From Azolla caroliniana (lineage: Eukaryota > Polypodiophyta): DNA of 64,000 bases. Positions 20,689-35,015 of the stretch are shown here, one piece after another. Under the pieces are notes generated by a model. The model was not told where the DNA came from and did not search any database. It saw only the letters and a list, made by a program, of their open reading frames with translations. The stretch lies in contig JBHGNT010000012.1 in NCBI GenBank assembly GCA_043228905.1, forward strand, positions 3,472,001 through 3,536,000, written 5' to 3'. Position numbers and translations under genes: made by a program. Numbering within the stretch: position 1 is the first letter of the stretch; each line of letters begins with the position of its first letter.

Positions 20689-23600
20689 TTAGTCATCGAT
20701 ATGTTGGATCTCTCCCATTAAAATCCGGTTACTACTTGATACATTGAAACCTAGCACCAATGATGGATCAACCACTTTCTTCCCCTTCTTACCTCTCCTC
20801 TTTCCTGATCTAACAACTTCGAAATTATTGTCTTCCACCTCGGGAGCTTTTCTAGATACAGGATCTTCACGTCTTTCACCATCAAAGGAACCCATTATCA
20901 CGGACTCACTGGTGGGGAAAACAACACGAGCCACTTCTGCAGAAATTAACTCTTTTCGTCGGAGAAATTCAGCTTTGAAAGATTCCACTAAAGTTCCATC
21001 ACCAAGATACATGGTGAGATAATCGCCAGCTTCGGCTACAGATGGAAGAGCCATGCAGAACTCCAAAAGAGACATGTCTGAATCAAAATGCTTAAGGATG
21101 ACAGACAGCATTATCAATTCATTACAAAACTAAGTTATTGTTTCATTTCATCAGCTTTCTTTAACAAAAAGGATACGACCCTTTCCGCTAAATCTCTTAA
21201 TCTGCTCTTCACACCAATGCCGAAAAGCCTTTGCTTCAGCAATGCTCATTGTTTGTTGCCCACATGCTGCACTAGTCTGTCCCTTATTTGCTATGTTGTT
21301 CTGATCCACCCTAATATATGCATAAAAGAATTTCACATAAGAGACAAGAGAAAGAAAACTTGATTACACTTCAATGCTGGACAAAAATCTCAACATTCTA
21401 AACCTGGAAGGCTGCGTGCTATTTCCCATAATAGTATAGTCCCAGAATAGATCAGCATCGTTGTCTAAAACGCCTATATTTGGATTAGGAGTTGCCTGAG
21501 ACACTCCTTGAGATTTAGACTGGCTTGCTGATTGCAATGCAGGGGACAACAAAGGCTTCCGCCATGCAGATGCAGCACTGGTGTTTACAAGTAATGGGTC
21601 TGAAACCGTTTTTGACACAAATTGCATCGGCTCTATGGATCGTGGATGCTGATCAAGCTCATCCCTGGTCTTTTTTTCTAAGTTCTGAACATCTTTCAGT
21701 GACTTTGTTGTTTTCAACAGTTTATGTGGATCTAGAGACCATGCCGGTGATGGAGGGGCAATCGCACTTTCATATTTGATTGGCAAAATGTCACCGAGAG
21801 AAGGGCTTGGAGGGGTTATCACATGGCCCGAGGAAGGGGCAGTCCCACCTAAATCTTTGATTGGCAAAAAGTCACCAAAAGAAGGGCTTGGAGGGGTTAT
21901 CACAGAGGGAAATTCTTCTACTGTTTTGGTCAATCCAGAATATTTTCCTGGGCTTGACGGTGCAGGAGACGACTCTGATACAACCAATCTTCCAACTTTA
22001 CCTTTGGCACCCTTCTTCTTGTTTTTTTTCACATCTTTGGTTTCTATGATGTCACTAGTATCATCAGTGATTGTGTGTGAGATGTCAAACACATGGCTCA
22101 TTGAACCAGATACGTCTTCATGGTCATTCTTTCTGTAAAGCGAGTTATTGCCACTAAGACTTGACAGAATAGAGCTGTTCTGGATAGGGTTTTTTTGTAC
22201 ATCAAAAGTAGATGCAACGAGCGGAATTTCCTCCTGAACTGCACAATCTGTTTTTATCCAAGAATAATCATTTTTTCCCGGTTTCTCAGCTGACAATGGC
22301 ACAGTTGTGGTCTCATCTATGTGGATAGCAGCATCATCTCCAGGCCAATTTGTCTCAGGTTGCATTAAATCAGTGACCATTATATTTGAGGGAATTAAAC
22401 CAGCCCAAGTAGATTGGGAATTTGGATTTGGCTGATGAGGACTAATAGTCGAATTTGAAATAGATGATTCTTCATTCATAAATATTGAAGTGTCAACTCT
22501 ACTATGATCCAATGGCAAAGCTGAACCTAAAATCCTCTGTAAATCTCCATTACTTAAATGGAGAGTCCCCTTGTCTTGTTGCTCCTGCGGTATTCTTATG
22601 ATATTGACATGATTATCAGCATATTTCGGCCTTACATATTCAGCATTCATCTCTTGATGTTGAAGCATCATTGAAATATTACTTTGATTATCACCAGAAT
22701 GCTGGCTTCGATGATCAGGGTTGATCTCTTGATGCTGCGGGATCTTGAACACATTTCGTTGATTATCATTAGAATGCTGCCTCAAATATTCAGAATCGAT
22801 GGAGAATCCCTGTGCATCAATCATATAATCACGCATCAAAGCTGAGTCTTGTTTCCAGGCAACACCAGACAACATCCGTTGGCTGATGTTTTGATTGACC
22901 CTTGCCTCCCTTTCATGTGTTTCAATTGATCCCAACTCGACCGCCTGAGATCTCCACCCTCTGCCAATGGAACCTTCACTTGACTCCATGGCAGTGTTCC
23001 TGAAGCCTTGGCTTCTATTTAGCAATCCAGCCTCAAATGCCATCAAACTCTGTGAAGGCATATTATTATGTCCATCAAACCTTGTCCTTTGCCCTTGAAG
23101 AGTATCCACGTTCACTCTTGAGGCTCCACCAAGCATTAGTGTCGAAAGATCCCTTTCAGCTTGTTGCAGATCCATCAACATCTGCATATCTAAAGCTTTA
23201 GAATGCTGCAATTGAGGAAAATCTGTATTATGCATACCTAACAGTTCTGCCTGCATATTTTGAGCCCGAGGATGATGTCCATGAGAAAAGCTTGGCTTCC
23301 GTTGCAGCATATGCATCTGTTGTTGTTGGATAGGTTCATGAGTAGAATGCATAGGAATCGATGCTTGAGTGCGTACAAACTGCCCAAACTCATTGACCTC
23401 CCATACTCCTGATACTCGTTGCTCATCCAACTTCAATTGCTGTTGTTGGAGCAAATGCGCACGTTGTTGAGCTTGCAGTAGTATCTCTTCTTCATGTTGC
23501 CTCTGCAATAAGACTTGCTGAGCTTGTAATAACTCTTCTTCACGTTGCCTCTGCAATAAAACTTGAGTTTGTAGTAGCTCTTCTTCGTGTTGCCTCTGCA

Positions 23601-26600
23601 ATAAGAGTCCAAGTAAGGCGTCTTCTGAATGTCTTTGATGGTGTTGTTCTAAATGATGCATATGCATATCAGCCCGTGTCATATCTTGCATAACATGAGG
23701 CACAGCCAGAGGATCAGCCAGAGGATATTGCTGCTGCGACATTAACAATTGTTCCAGAAGTGAATGTGGAGGCTGGTGTTGTTGTTGTTGCTGCTGCTGA
23801 AGTCTTAGCAGCTGGTCAAGGTTTGGCTCACTAGAAGGACCTTGAAATTTGCTTTGCTGCAATCGTGACAACGGATGGGATGCAGATAGCTGATGATGTG
23901 GGGAAGCCAGCAGATGTGGAGATGAAAGGTGATGGAACATATTCATATTAAGATCAGGTACAACAAGTTGATCTAAAGGAGAAACCAGCGCTTTCTGTTG
24001 ATTCAAATGTTCTAGCAAAGAAAGCTGTTGTTCTTGCACGTGCGGATGCTGAAGATTTGGTTGAGAAAGAGAGAGCTCCCTTTTGTGTTGTAAATGTAGC
24101 TTCTCAAGCTGCATTAATTTCTGTGCATGAAAGTCATCTAAGCCGTGTAAGGAGGAGCTCTCTATTAGTGTCGGATGCATTTCTGGCTCAGATGTAATGG
24201 GATGCATGTCTGCCTGCCAAAACTTGGTTCGAGGAGTTTGCAACCTTGGGGATGGATATCCACTGGACACTTCTTGTAAAACATCTGGATTATTTTGCCA
24301 GTTTTGCGAAAAAGATGATCGTTTTGGCAATTCCATTTTATCTATCTCTACTTCAGAAAATGTAGGCATCGTCAAAAGATTATCCAAAAAAACCTTTTCA
24401 GGAATCCCACCAGTGCTCTGCTGTTGTGCCTCCAATACATTGTCTGTAGTGACAATAATAAAAAATAAGTTACAGACATTGAACTTGCTTTGAACCAATA
24501 CAGAGAAAAATCCTAAAATCAAAACTAACCTCTCCTGGCATCAAGAAAATTAGATTCAGCAAAATGCCTTGAGGCATTCTGATCACCTTCAATGTGTCTA
24601 ATAGGTTCTTGAGATGCCTCTACTACAGAGGATTTCAACATCAAACTAGCTTCATTGATAATCTCCTCCCTGTTTGTATGTTCGGCAGCATCATATTCCC
24701 AAGGTGTTTCAGTCTTAATCTTCAACTGTGGCATTATATCACCTAGTGGAGAAAACTGTGCATCTTCTGGTGCATCGACAAGACGAACCGGAAGATCTAG
24801 TCCAAAATAACCTAATTCAAACCAACAGATGATATCCACACCTTGAAAAGGCCCTTGAATCGTTCCTTGAGGATCAAGATAATAGAGAGAGAGCTCTTCT
24901 GGTGGGGTGGAAACATATTTTTCTTCAAAAACTTCCTTTCTCTCCTCATGCTCCATACTTGTAACAGATCTTGGGTCTTTGGAAAAATGCATCTCTACAT
25001 GCTTATCACATATCTCTAATCTCTCATCAGCTGTGCCAAAACTACCACATTCCATACTAATTGTTCCATCAGGGCCAGCAAACAGCTGACTTTCCTCATG
25101 TTTAACGTCATCCATACAGAGTTTGTCCGTTTTCTCTTCATCGTCATCATCATCTTCTTCTTCTTCTTCTTCTTCAAGTTCGTTAGTATCCAAAGTATTT
25201 GGTAGGGCATCTTTGTTGATACTATGACCTGTAAAAAGGACAGAACTCCACTCAATACATAATATCCAGATTCCATATCCCATTGTTCACAATAATGAGT
25301 TTGAATACAAACTTGCTTACCCTCTCTATGTATATCAAGGTCAGATGATTTAAAAGGAGCAGATGCATCACTACTCTCGATTACATCTACAATTTCTTTG
25401 GCTGGTTCACTCTTCACACCTGTCAGGGTTCAGTATCAGAGTATGAGTGTGAGAATACAAACAGAACTAGAATTTTACACAAAAGCATCAAACCTCTGGA
25501 TATCTTCTGATTGAGATCCTCATGATTTCTTGTGCCTTTTTGACCCAAGTATGTAGCTCCACTGCTAACAATGTCACCTTTCCCAATGCCTTCTAGGATA
25601 GACTACAAAAGGTAAACATTTAACATAATTCATGAGAAGGCAATGAGCATATACATGAGAGCCAGTTGTTGAACTCACCCCTTCCTCCACATCAGGTGCA
25701 ATAACAGCCAAAGGCTCAACAGGTTCTACATGTGTGAGCTCTGGTGTCTCATTGAAATTATCAGGAAGTTTACTAAAAGACAAACTATTGCTCATTTTCC
25801 GGTAAACATCTAGAAGTTTTGCTCTGGGATATCGATATCCTTGATGAACATCAAATTTCACAGAAGCACCAATAGAAGAACCCAAGCCAAATACAACACC
25901 ACAAGAACCTGAAAGGTTGGCTCTTCCTCTGCCTACAACAAAACCAGTATTAGAATTTTCATTTTTACCTCTTCCTACACCAAAACCAGGAGCATATTTA
26001 GGTGGAGTCGAGCTCAAAAGGGGAGCTTCTGCTTTGTTTCTCAAAGAAATAGAAGGAGGACGCCAAGCTCTATTATCACGAGAAGAAGATGAATCCACCT
26101 CTCGATCAAGTTCATTCCGGTTGCTACCCAAGGTCAAGTGTTGTCTATCCCTATACTGCCCACTATCTCCATCTTTCTCATTTTCTTGTCGTTTCTCTCT
26201 CCTAACATCTTTTTCCTTATCATCAGGGCCCCAACGAGAGCTCCATTTATTAACACGACGAGTAGCATCCAAATCTCTAGTAATTGTAAGATTTTCATTT
26301 CGTCGTTCAAGTTTCTTTGAATCATCTGCACCTTCTTTCCATCTATCACGCCTTACACTCAGAACAGGAACATTGTCTCTCTCCTCTTCCTTCCAGGCAT
26401 CTCGGCGAATAACATTAGTGTTAGCATTAACATTAACGTCGGCATCGGCCGGCGTACGCCACCAATCTTTCTTCTTGTTGTCAAGGTCTCGGGTTCCTTC
26501 CGGCCTCCATCGTTCCTTATTAGAAAAATCACTATTTCCTCCATGAGTGCGTGGGGAATCCTGAATTTCACATAATATCCTTAAAAGCTTTTCATACAAA

Positions 26601-28339
26601 GTCTTGAACTAAGTTAGAACTACCTTATGGATATTTTATTATCACACTAACCATTGCACATGTTGGAGGCTTTCCATCACAAGATTTAGTAATCAGCCAT
26701 TGTGGAGACAAAGGAATTGTGGTATCTAACCCCATAAAATCTGTGATTGTGAAACGTATAAATCATTACACCCATGTTTTGATGAATTAATGTTATACAA
26801 AAATCTACAAGAAATTCTCTAATAATGAGTATACAATTCATCAAGAATGCACCTTTTTGCTCTGGTACCACATCATTCAATCCAACAACTAACTTTCTGA
26901 CTCCAGTCAGATCATTTCCTTCATCTGAAAGACCAATCAAATAGTGTTACCTCATCAAACGTGTTCAAACACTAAGAATAAGATAATAGTGCTTTTACAA
27001 AACAATCATAAGGATAACTGCGAACATATATTAACCAAGACAATGACATACGTGCATGGAATGACGAGTCAGAGACATGTACTAATCAAGAACATTAAAT
27101 GTTTTTGGGAGAATTCCACCTTCTCTCTTGAAATGGAGGTTGAATATTCAGAGCCGCTAGTTAGAAGTCTAGTAATGCACAAAAAGTAAATCCTATCATA
27201 GTACATCATCAAAATCCATTCGCCAATTGATCAACTTGTTTCTGAGCAGCATTATCAACATAACTCACAATTGTAACTGGACGGTTATGGCATATTTAGA
27301 CCAATAGTATTTTCCATTAAGACCAGTAGAATGATGATTGATGGTTCTTTCCATCCTATTAGCCTCTAGGGTCTAAATCATTTGGATACCTATGCAATCC
27401 AATCACCTTGCACTGCTTGTGTGGGGAAATCATCAATCATCATTCTTCATAAGAGAAGAAGTTAGGATACTGTTCTGACTAGCTAAACATTTATCCATCC
27501 TAAAGGATAAGTTAAGATATTTTCCTGACAAATGCTGTTAACTCATGATGGTTAAAACGACGGTTCAGGACCTATTGGCACTCATTATAAGAAAGGAATG
27601 ACATGTTAGGTTCCGACATACCTATTATTGAAAAGGCACATTCGGAATTAAGACCATAATTACCCACTAGGTCTGTCTCTAGACTTTGAGCACTCCTATC
27701 TAATAGTACCTATGAGTGTGCGGAAAAAACGGATAGATTCTTCCTTCATACATTAACCCTGGATTTTTATGCTAAAAAATTCATCCTACTAGCAAGTTTT
27801 GGCAGCTTCAACATAAAGTTTAAATGACATTTTATTTAATATGCTAAAAAATTCATCCTACTAGCAAGTTTTGGCAGCTTCAACATACAGTTTAAATGAC
27901 ATTTTATTTTATTTAACCCATACTTAGTCAGTTTCTCAGACGAGGAATAAATTATTTTTTAGCATTACAATCTTACAACTTCGTAATCCAACCACAGATG
28001 TGGCTTTTCGAGACTGAAAACTATTTTTAGATACTGTCTGATCATATTATTTGCCTCTGATTTACCTTGCAAATGATGAAAGATCTACTCCTACATTATT
28101 AAAGCACGTAATGATATACACAGAAAAAAAAACACATTTTAGTAGCAAATTAGAAAGCATATACGCATATATATACAGAATATGTGTGTTCTATTCTGTT
28201 GGATTAAATTTATCCACAATTCTAAATACCCTCCTTAGGGTACATACACACATATATGCATATCCACAAAGAAAAAAAAAATACCATGGATCCTCGATGA
28301 TTCCGAGATAACTGAACCTCCTTTGCTTGAATCAGACAT
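20689..28339 (-). CDS. EXA1: GYF-domain, eIF4E-binding protein (EXA1 family)
   Basis: Hand-built exons, minus strand: 28339-28285, 26924-26853, 26725-26652, 26560-25679, 25602-25494, 25419-25321, 25228-24530, 24443-21404, 21310-21180, 21077-20689. All introns are GT-AG, all phases agree, and the total is 5550 nt or 1849 aa, near the family size. The Arg/Asp/Glu-rich N-terminal part contains IPLSPQWL (exon 3) and, near residue 310, YPRAKLL, a canonical YxxxxL-phi eIF4E-binding motif. The GYF domain (LYYLDPQGTIQGPF, WFELGYFGLDLPVR; about residues 538-600) binds proline-rich partners. A very long Gln-rich exon 8 and the conserved C-terminus (FEVVRSGKRRGKKGKK, GFNVSS) follow. Family knowledge: EXA1/PSIG1/MUSE11 restrains translation of immune receptors and is needed by potexviruses. 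Exon ends were inferred without transcripts. Confidence 0.92.
27769..27912. repeat. 72-bp direct tandem duplication in EXA1 intron 1
   Basis: 27769-27840 and 27841-27912 both start ATGCTAAAAAATTCATCC and are nearly identical. They lie inside the 1360-bp first intron. Confidence 0.93.
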
Positions 28340-28686
28340 CGATTTTTTATTGAAGGAACAGAACAGAACAAATATATGACAGAAGTAACAACTAAAACAG
28401 AGAGAATAATAGACTAGTGCTCCGTATATATTAAGTGAGATGATTTATTTGGGTTTAAAGAGACGGCTACAGGAAGACGGAAAACAAATTAAGAATAAGA
28501 AGACGAAAAGCAAACAAATTTAGGGTTAAGGTTAGGGTTAGGTGAGAAGAAACATGGTTCATATGGTAATAGTGGGCAAACTTTGTGGTTTTATCTCTGT
28601 ATGTATTTATGTATGGAGGTACGCACATATATATATATACGTGCGTCAAGAAGAAAGGATCCTGCGTGGCTATGGCGGACTGAAGG

Positions 28687-28719
<33 letters not shown>

Positions 28720-28820
28720 TCCTTCTCTTTTTCTTCTCTATTCTTTTCTGAAGGAAGGAGATTTGGTGATGATGATGATGATGATGATGATGACCGGCGG
28801 TTGCCGGTCACACCCACATG
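28340..28820 (-). promoter_or_regulatory. EXA1 5'UTR and promoter region
   Basis: Upstream of the EXA1 start are a telomere-box cluster (28519-28542; TAGGGTTAAGGTTAGGGTTAGG on the plus strand), a CT run (about 28687-28714), a GAT trinucleotide run (about 28767-28792) and a perfect 8-bp stem (28791-28798 with 28803-28810, loop GGTT). The transcription start cannot be placed from sequence. Confidence 0.5.
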
Positions 28821-30617
28821 TCCACCGGCTCCCTGCCCCTTCCAATCGGTGGATTTCATTTTGTTTTTCTTTTTGGTTCTTGGCTTTTTGCTGCTTTTTT
28901 GTTTTAGTCTGAACATTTTCATTTATTTACTGTTTTGGCCCCTCTCTCATCACATCATGTGGAGATGATTATCTCCGATTTGCTATTCCTTTGGAACACA
29001 CACACAGTTTTTCCTTTGGGTTCTGATCGAAGCTCTCACACCGTCTCTGGCAATAGCTTCTTCTGTAAGGAGGAATTCAACCATCTGTATTGCTCACAAT
29101 ATCCACATATGACCACTTTTTAACTATCGAAAGCTATCAGAAAAGCATTGTCCCATGCTCATATGAAGCTGGACTCGAGAAGAAAAACATTGATATTGTT
29201 CATAATCTCTTCATAGCTAGGGATCTTGGATTGTATGTTGCCTCTTCTTAGCCTTGGCAATCTTATTTGCGGGCCTTAGTATTAAGTCTATGGAAACTTG
29301 AATGGAGGTTGAACTTCGATAACCCATTTTGCTTGTGTAGTTTTTCCCATCTATGGATCTCTATTACGAGTGTGAAGGTATACATATTTGCCCAATAGTC
29401 ATACATAGACCATATGTAAAATGTGTATTTCTATCCATGTATCTAGGATGGATTAATACATTGTTAACGTAGAGTCAAAGAAAGTCCCTTCTAATTGGTA
29501 TATATAATATGCATGCCATGTAAGCGTAGTATATAACTATTTGAGCATTACCAACATTGCTTATGTCCGAAATCAAGACATGAGTGCTTATCATGGGAAA
29601 GGTTCCACAAGCTTTGTACACAAGTCAAAGTTCATAATAAGATATTCAATTACCACATGTGTTGCCCTTAATTCTACTATTATGATCTCATGCATATTTT
29701 ATGGCCATGAACTCGTAATATCGTACATGAGATCAGTGTTATGAGTGATTTTTTGTGTGCACCGTCCTAGCCATCATAATATTTTCTGTGCATGGGCTTT
29801 TGACTAATGACGAGAGCTTAGGACTCACAACTTCATTTATGGCTCTTGAAATTGTACATGCGTGCTCTATCGATAAAAATCCACGAGGGTTGCATATGCT
29901 CCTTCAAACTGAGCTTTTGACATCCCTTACCAATAGAATTTTGGCCCTTCAAGAGTAAACCCAAGAATACATATATGTATTTGTATTCTTTGGAAAGTGA
30001 GCAAGTAGAAACCGAATAAGGAGAAAGGGAATGTGTGTTGTGAGTGAGAGGAATGACATTTACAAGGATGCACAAAAGACTTGTGTTTAAATCAAAATGG
30101 TTCTAACAACAAATACCTTCACTATATATAGTGTTATGCATGATTCAAACTTGGCTACCATGCGTGTGTAAATTGGCGATAATGCATAGCTAGGATTGTC
30201 GTGATAAGTTTAGTATAAGATGTCATAGTATATGAATATATAAATAGATTTAATTAAACTATAAAATTATAGCCTATTTCCCAAGGCTTGCAAGTGTATG
30301 AAGGAGTTCTATGGGTTCAAAACCAAATCCTCAAACTTTTTGGCGTATCTCAGGTGAAACCCAAGCACTTCAAATTTTCCTAGATTCACTTTATCCTCCC
30401 AAAACATATACGGGCATCTAGGTGCATTAAAAGTGAGCACAACATCCTCAATGTAGATTAACTTGATATCATCATTCTCACTAGACTAGATTCACCCTCT
30501 CATTATATATATATATATATATATATTCTTTGAAACCCTAGTAGAATGTGGCTACTTTCAAATAAGTTTGAGATATGCACCTTATTGAGAGCGTTGTATG
30601 ATTTAAGTTCATATTAC
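28821..30617. other. intergenic, no gene seen
   Basis: AT-rich spacer between the EXA1 upstream region and the LINE. There is a TA microsatellite at about 30504-30526. No convincing open frame, RNA gene or transposon end was seen. Confidence 0.5.
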
Positions 30618-30631
30618 TATCAATCTCTTTT
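30618..30631. repeat. LINE target-site duplication (left copy)
   Basis: TATCAATCTCTTTT is present here and exactly at 36093-36106. Fourteen bases is typical for target-primed reverse transcription by L1-type elements. Confidence 0.92.
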
Positions 30632-30692
30632 TTTCTTTTTTTTTCCAAAAAAAACTCCTTCCATTAGTTATAAAAGTTTACAAATGAGACTA

Positions 30693-33600
30693 TTATGTAC
30701 AAATCCCTGTAGGGACGCAATAGTTCCATCTTATGTGGATGCCCACTGACTCAAGAAAGGGAGAGGATGACCATTGTTGGATGAAGGCTATTCGTTGTCT
30801 TTCAACTCCATCGGAGCTGCCCTTGAGGCCATCATATTGGCTCTTTAGAGTGGCTACAATTTCACCCCATGTCTCTTGCAGTAACCTTGTTGGATGCAAG
30901 GTTTGGTTGGAGAAGACCCGTCTACACCGTTGTTTCCATAGAATCCAAAGAGTTATTGGGTTGACCAATTCCAACACAACTTGAGATTTGTCATTAAGAG
31001 GAGTTGAGTGGACATTGCCGTTGGTGGAGAAAAAAACCCTCTTGTGCTTTTATCACCAATGTCATCCCCTCCTCCTGATGCTCGTATCTACCAACTGGGG
31101 TCTGCCATGATAGCCAACATATATTTCCCCACTTGATTGAGCCTTGCACCTTGTTACGGTCATGCCCGTAACACACCTAGCATAATTGCAACAAGCGGCC
31201 AACCCCCTGCCATATTCGATGGGACGTTGGGCAGTCCCATAGAGTGTGTCATATTGATTCTACTGCATTTGGGCACTCTACACAATTAGGAGAGCTTAGG
31301 TTCCCACATTGCCATGCTCCCACCGGTAGTGACTTATGTATTAATAGCCATTGGAACGTGGTAATTCGCCTCACATGTTTTTGTTTCCAGATTTTCTGCC
31401 AAAACTTGGTGATAATTGTGTGAGAAACTTGAAATGTGTGCCAGACCTTTGCAGTAGCCGGCTCTCAGGCAGTTTGAGCTACTAGAATGTGGCGACCCAA
31501 TCTAGTTGTGAATTGAAAGAAAGGGATGGGTTTGCTTCCTTGCCCCGCGTAAGGATCACGCCATGTCCATTGCAAAGGGTCCCAACTAACCTTACGTAGC
31601 CATGTGTTTTCATGAGTACATATGTGCCAATCGGGTTGTACTTTGATCGGATTAGGATCTACAATCCATTTATGACCAATATACGCGAGTACTCGAATTG
31701 TGTTATTTTGTGTTGGTGTCTCAGTGTCTCGAAATTCAGAGCCTTCAATCCTGTCTGGTGTTCCCCTACCTCTCGGGATCAAAGATCCCTCCTCCTCGTA
31801 GCCTATCCATTTCTCCATTGTCGTCCTTTGAGTAGCAACTTCCCTAATCAGTAGAGTGTTAATGATTTCCGATCTCATAGTCCATCCGCCCATGATTCCA
31901 TGGAGTATGTTGGCTTGATCTTGTAGTGGTAGTGACATAAACCATCTCCAACATTCTATACTTTTTCCTAGACCTTTTGCAATGTATCCCCATGACAAAA
32001 CCTTACGTGATCCTAGTAGTTGATTAGATTCATCCTTGATACATGGGTTCCATAGGATACGTTGACTGAGCCAGGCAGGTTCAGATCTCGGTTGATCGCA
32101 TTTGAGCCCTCGTCTAATGTCACACCATGCCTTCCACATGGATGCACTAAATCTATCCTCCAATTGGCGGGAGAAATTAGGTTTGAGATCCATGTTTAGA
32201 ATCCATCCCATTTGTGGGGCTCAATTGACCCCTTTTCGTGGCCTAAAGTAAGCGAAACGTAACCACAGTAGCATTTTCCAACAATCATTTCCTGGTTGGA
32301 GTCCTCGCACCTCAAATTTGTCAAGTAAGGCTTTTGATTGTGAAAGGGGATCAATAAGACTCAATCCCCCTCTCAACTTAGGTAATGTGAGTATAGGCCA
32401 CGCCACCTTGGCACGAGTTACATGATCTTCCTTACCAGACTAAATGTAGTTGTGTACCAGTCGTTGAATCTGATGTATACTTTCCTTGGAGATTGTCCAA
32501 CATGATAGACTGTACCATGTTGTTGCGAGTAGTACCTAGTTTGCCACTATGATGCGACCCGCTAGCGATAGTTTTTTCGAACTCCAATGTATCAATTTTT
32601 GTCGAATGGAATGGATAATGGGTGCAATCATAGTCTCCGACGGTATGTTGAAACCAATTTGGAAACCCAAATATTTGGTGCTCGCTCCTTGATTGATCCA
32701 TTTGAAAGCGGGATGTGGGTGCCATGCAGGATATGTTTCATGAGAAAGCCATATTGCACAGGATTTGTGCCAATTGATCATGGCATTGGATCTCTTGCAA
32801 AATATGGCTAACCCACTTTCTAGCTTTTTGAGGTTTTCGAAGTCCCCTTGCAGATAGACCGTTGTGTCATCTACAAGTTCTATATCCATGATGCTTTGGT
32901 GAGAATGAGGTAGGGAAGACCACGTAGGTTGAGATGCCGCGAGTTGAGAAAGCAAGAGAGTTCTTCGGCGTATAATAGAAATAAGGATGGAGCTAGTGGG
33001 CATCCCTGTCGTACAGATCGGGATATTCGGAAAAAGGGGCCCCTTTCACCTACTAGTGAGATGCAACTACTGACGTTCCTATAAAGTCCTGCAATGCCTT
33101 TGATCCATGTCTCTTGAAAGAGAGTTTCCCCATCACACTTTCTAGAAAGTTCCAACATACCTGTCATATGCTTTCTCAAAATCTAGTAGCACCACCGCTA
33201 TCTTGTTATTGGTACACTTGGCAAGGGGTATTGCTTCCCAGAATGAGAAGAGGTTGTCTAGGATGCTTCGATTTCTAACGAAACCTGTCTGGGACGGATG
33301 AATGAGTTGAGGGAGAAGTGGTGTTAAACGGCGTGCCACGATTTTTACGAGCAACTTATAGACAATATTGAGAAGAGTTATGGGCCGCCACTTGCTAATG
33401 TCGTTGGCACTCCCACCACTTTTAGGAATGAGATGTATCATCCCCTATCCAAATTCCTCCGGCATGTTTCCAGAGGTGATGATCTCCTCATATGCATGGA
33501 GGAGGTCTTCTTTAATAGTGTCCCAAAGGCATGTGAAAAAGTGAGGGGTGAGGCCGTCGATTCCAGGGCAACTATCTGCATCCAAATAAGAGAGGGCCTC

Positions 33601-35015
33601 CCATATCTCGATGATTGATAGGGGACGCACGAGCCATATATTCATTTTCGTTGTGACTTTCTCGGGTATGCTTTGGAGGATAATGTTTTCTCTTATGTCT
33701 TCCCTTGTGGCCATAGTATCTTCGGTAAGTAGGCGTTTATAGTAACTTGTGGCAATATTCCTCATTTCATTGCCATCCTCAGTGGTCGTTCCATCCTCTT
33801 GGTTGAGGTTGCGTATCATTATTCTAGCGTGCCTCGGGCCTTTGGAGCGGCAGAATTCCTTCGGGGTTTTGTCCCCTACTCGAATCCATCACGCCATGCT
33901 TCCATGAAACTCCATGTCATATATTTCCTTTTCCACCATGTTGAGTTCATGTTTGGCCATGGCAACTTGTCCTGCGATCCAACTGCATGACGGGTATCTC
34001 TGTTGGAGTCATTGTAAGGCTATTAGTCCTCGTTTTGTCCTCTATCTCTTTTCCTTAGGCTCCTTGCTTCTAGTCTTGACAATCTCATGTAGGAGAGTTG
34101 AGGCTCTTGTTAATTTAGTTAGAAGTTTGTTAGATGATGATGAGTCATTGACTGGTAATGACCATTGGTTGGAGAGTTGTTCCTTCACCTCTATAACTGT
34201 GTAAATAGTGTGTGGGACGTGAGGTTGGAATGGGCCTCATTTTTTGTGCAATTGAAAATGACCAACTACCGGGTAATGGCCAGAGAAAGTCGTGCCTAGA
34301 GTTATGCGACACCACCCTCCCTTCGCTTCTAGAGCCTCGCCCACATAAATGCGGTCAATGCGAGATAGGGTGGGTCCACTATTCCGCTCGTTTGATCAGG
34401 AGGATAAGAGAGAATCCCTTTTTCGTTGGAAGTTGTCAGAATGCCAGATGTCTCGTAGGTTAAGGTGTACACATAACTTCTCCCATTGTTTACGTTCCCT
34501 TCCTTGTAGAACTATGGGGTTGTTGTTGGAGCTATCGTGAATGGATTCGATCATATTAAAATCCCCTCCAATGCACCACTCTTCCGCACCCGCTACTTGT
34601 AGGCGGATGCGTTCCCAGAATGTTGCCCTTTCTGTTCTGCTATTTGGAGCATAAACATTCATGAAATTCTAGCATTGCCCTTGGATGGTCAACATGCAAA
34701 AATGTTCCCTACCAGGTATAAGTGATTCCTGGTGTATTAAGCCTTGGGCTAGATGTTCCCGAATCAAAGTGCAAATACCACCATGATTTCCATCCTCCCC
34801 TATTGTTGGCTCCCAAATTGCTCGTCATGATCCTGGTAGAAGGTCTCCGACTTCCTTTGATTGCGTGCTATCTAGTGGTGTTCCTGCAACATGATGATGT
34901 CAACAACACTCCCTAATAAATATTCCTCAAGATCCCTTCTCAAGATCCATTTGTTTTGCTGGTCTAGTCGACTTCTGAGCCCTTGCACGTTCCATGTTAA
35001 AATCTTCATACTCAT
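30693..35015 (-). pseudogene. LINE ORF2 (endonuclease-reverse transcriptase) remnant
   Basis: It begins near 35009 with MKILTWNVQGLRSRL, the N-terminus of the apurinic/apyrimidinic-type endonuclease (LQEHH at about 34875; GGDFNMIES at about 34565). Reverse transcriptase follows in pieces: HLIPKSGG and WRPITLLN (about 33435), GFVRNRSILDN and LDFEKAYD (about 33280-33180), QGCPLAPSLFLLYAEEL (about 33005), and the catalytic LVDDTTVYL (about 32870). A long C-terminal segment is open at 32211-31465 and at 30977-30693 (ITLWILWKQRCRRVF, the zf-RVT region). The last stop is at 30693. The frame changes many times. Confidence 0.88.
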
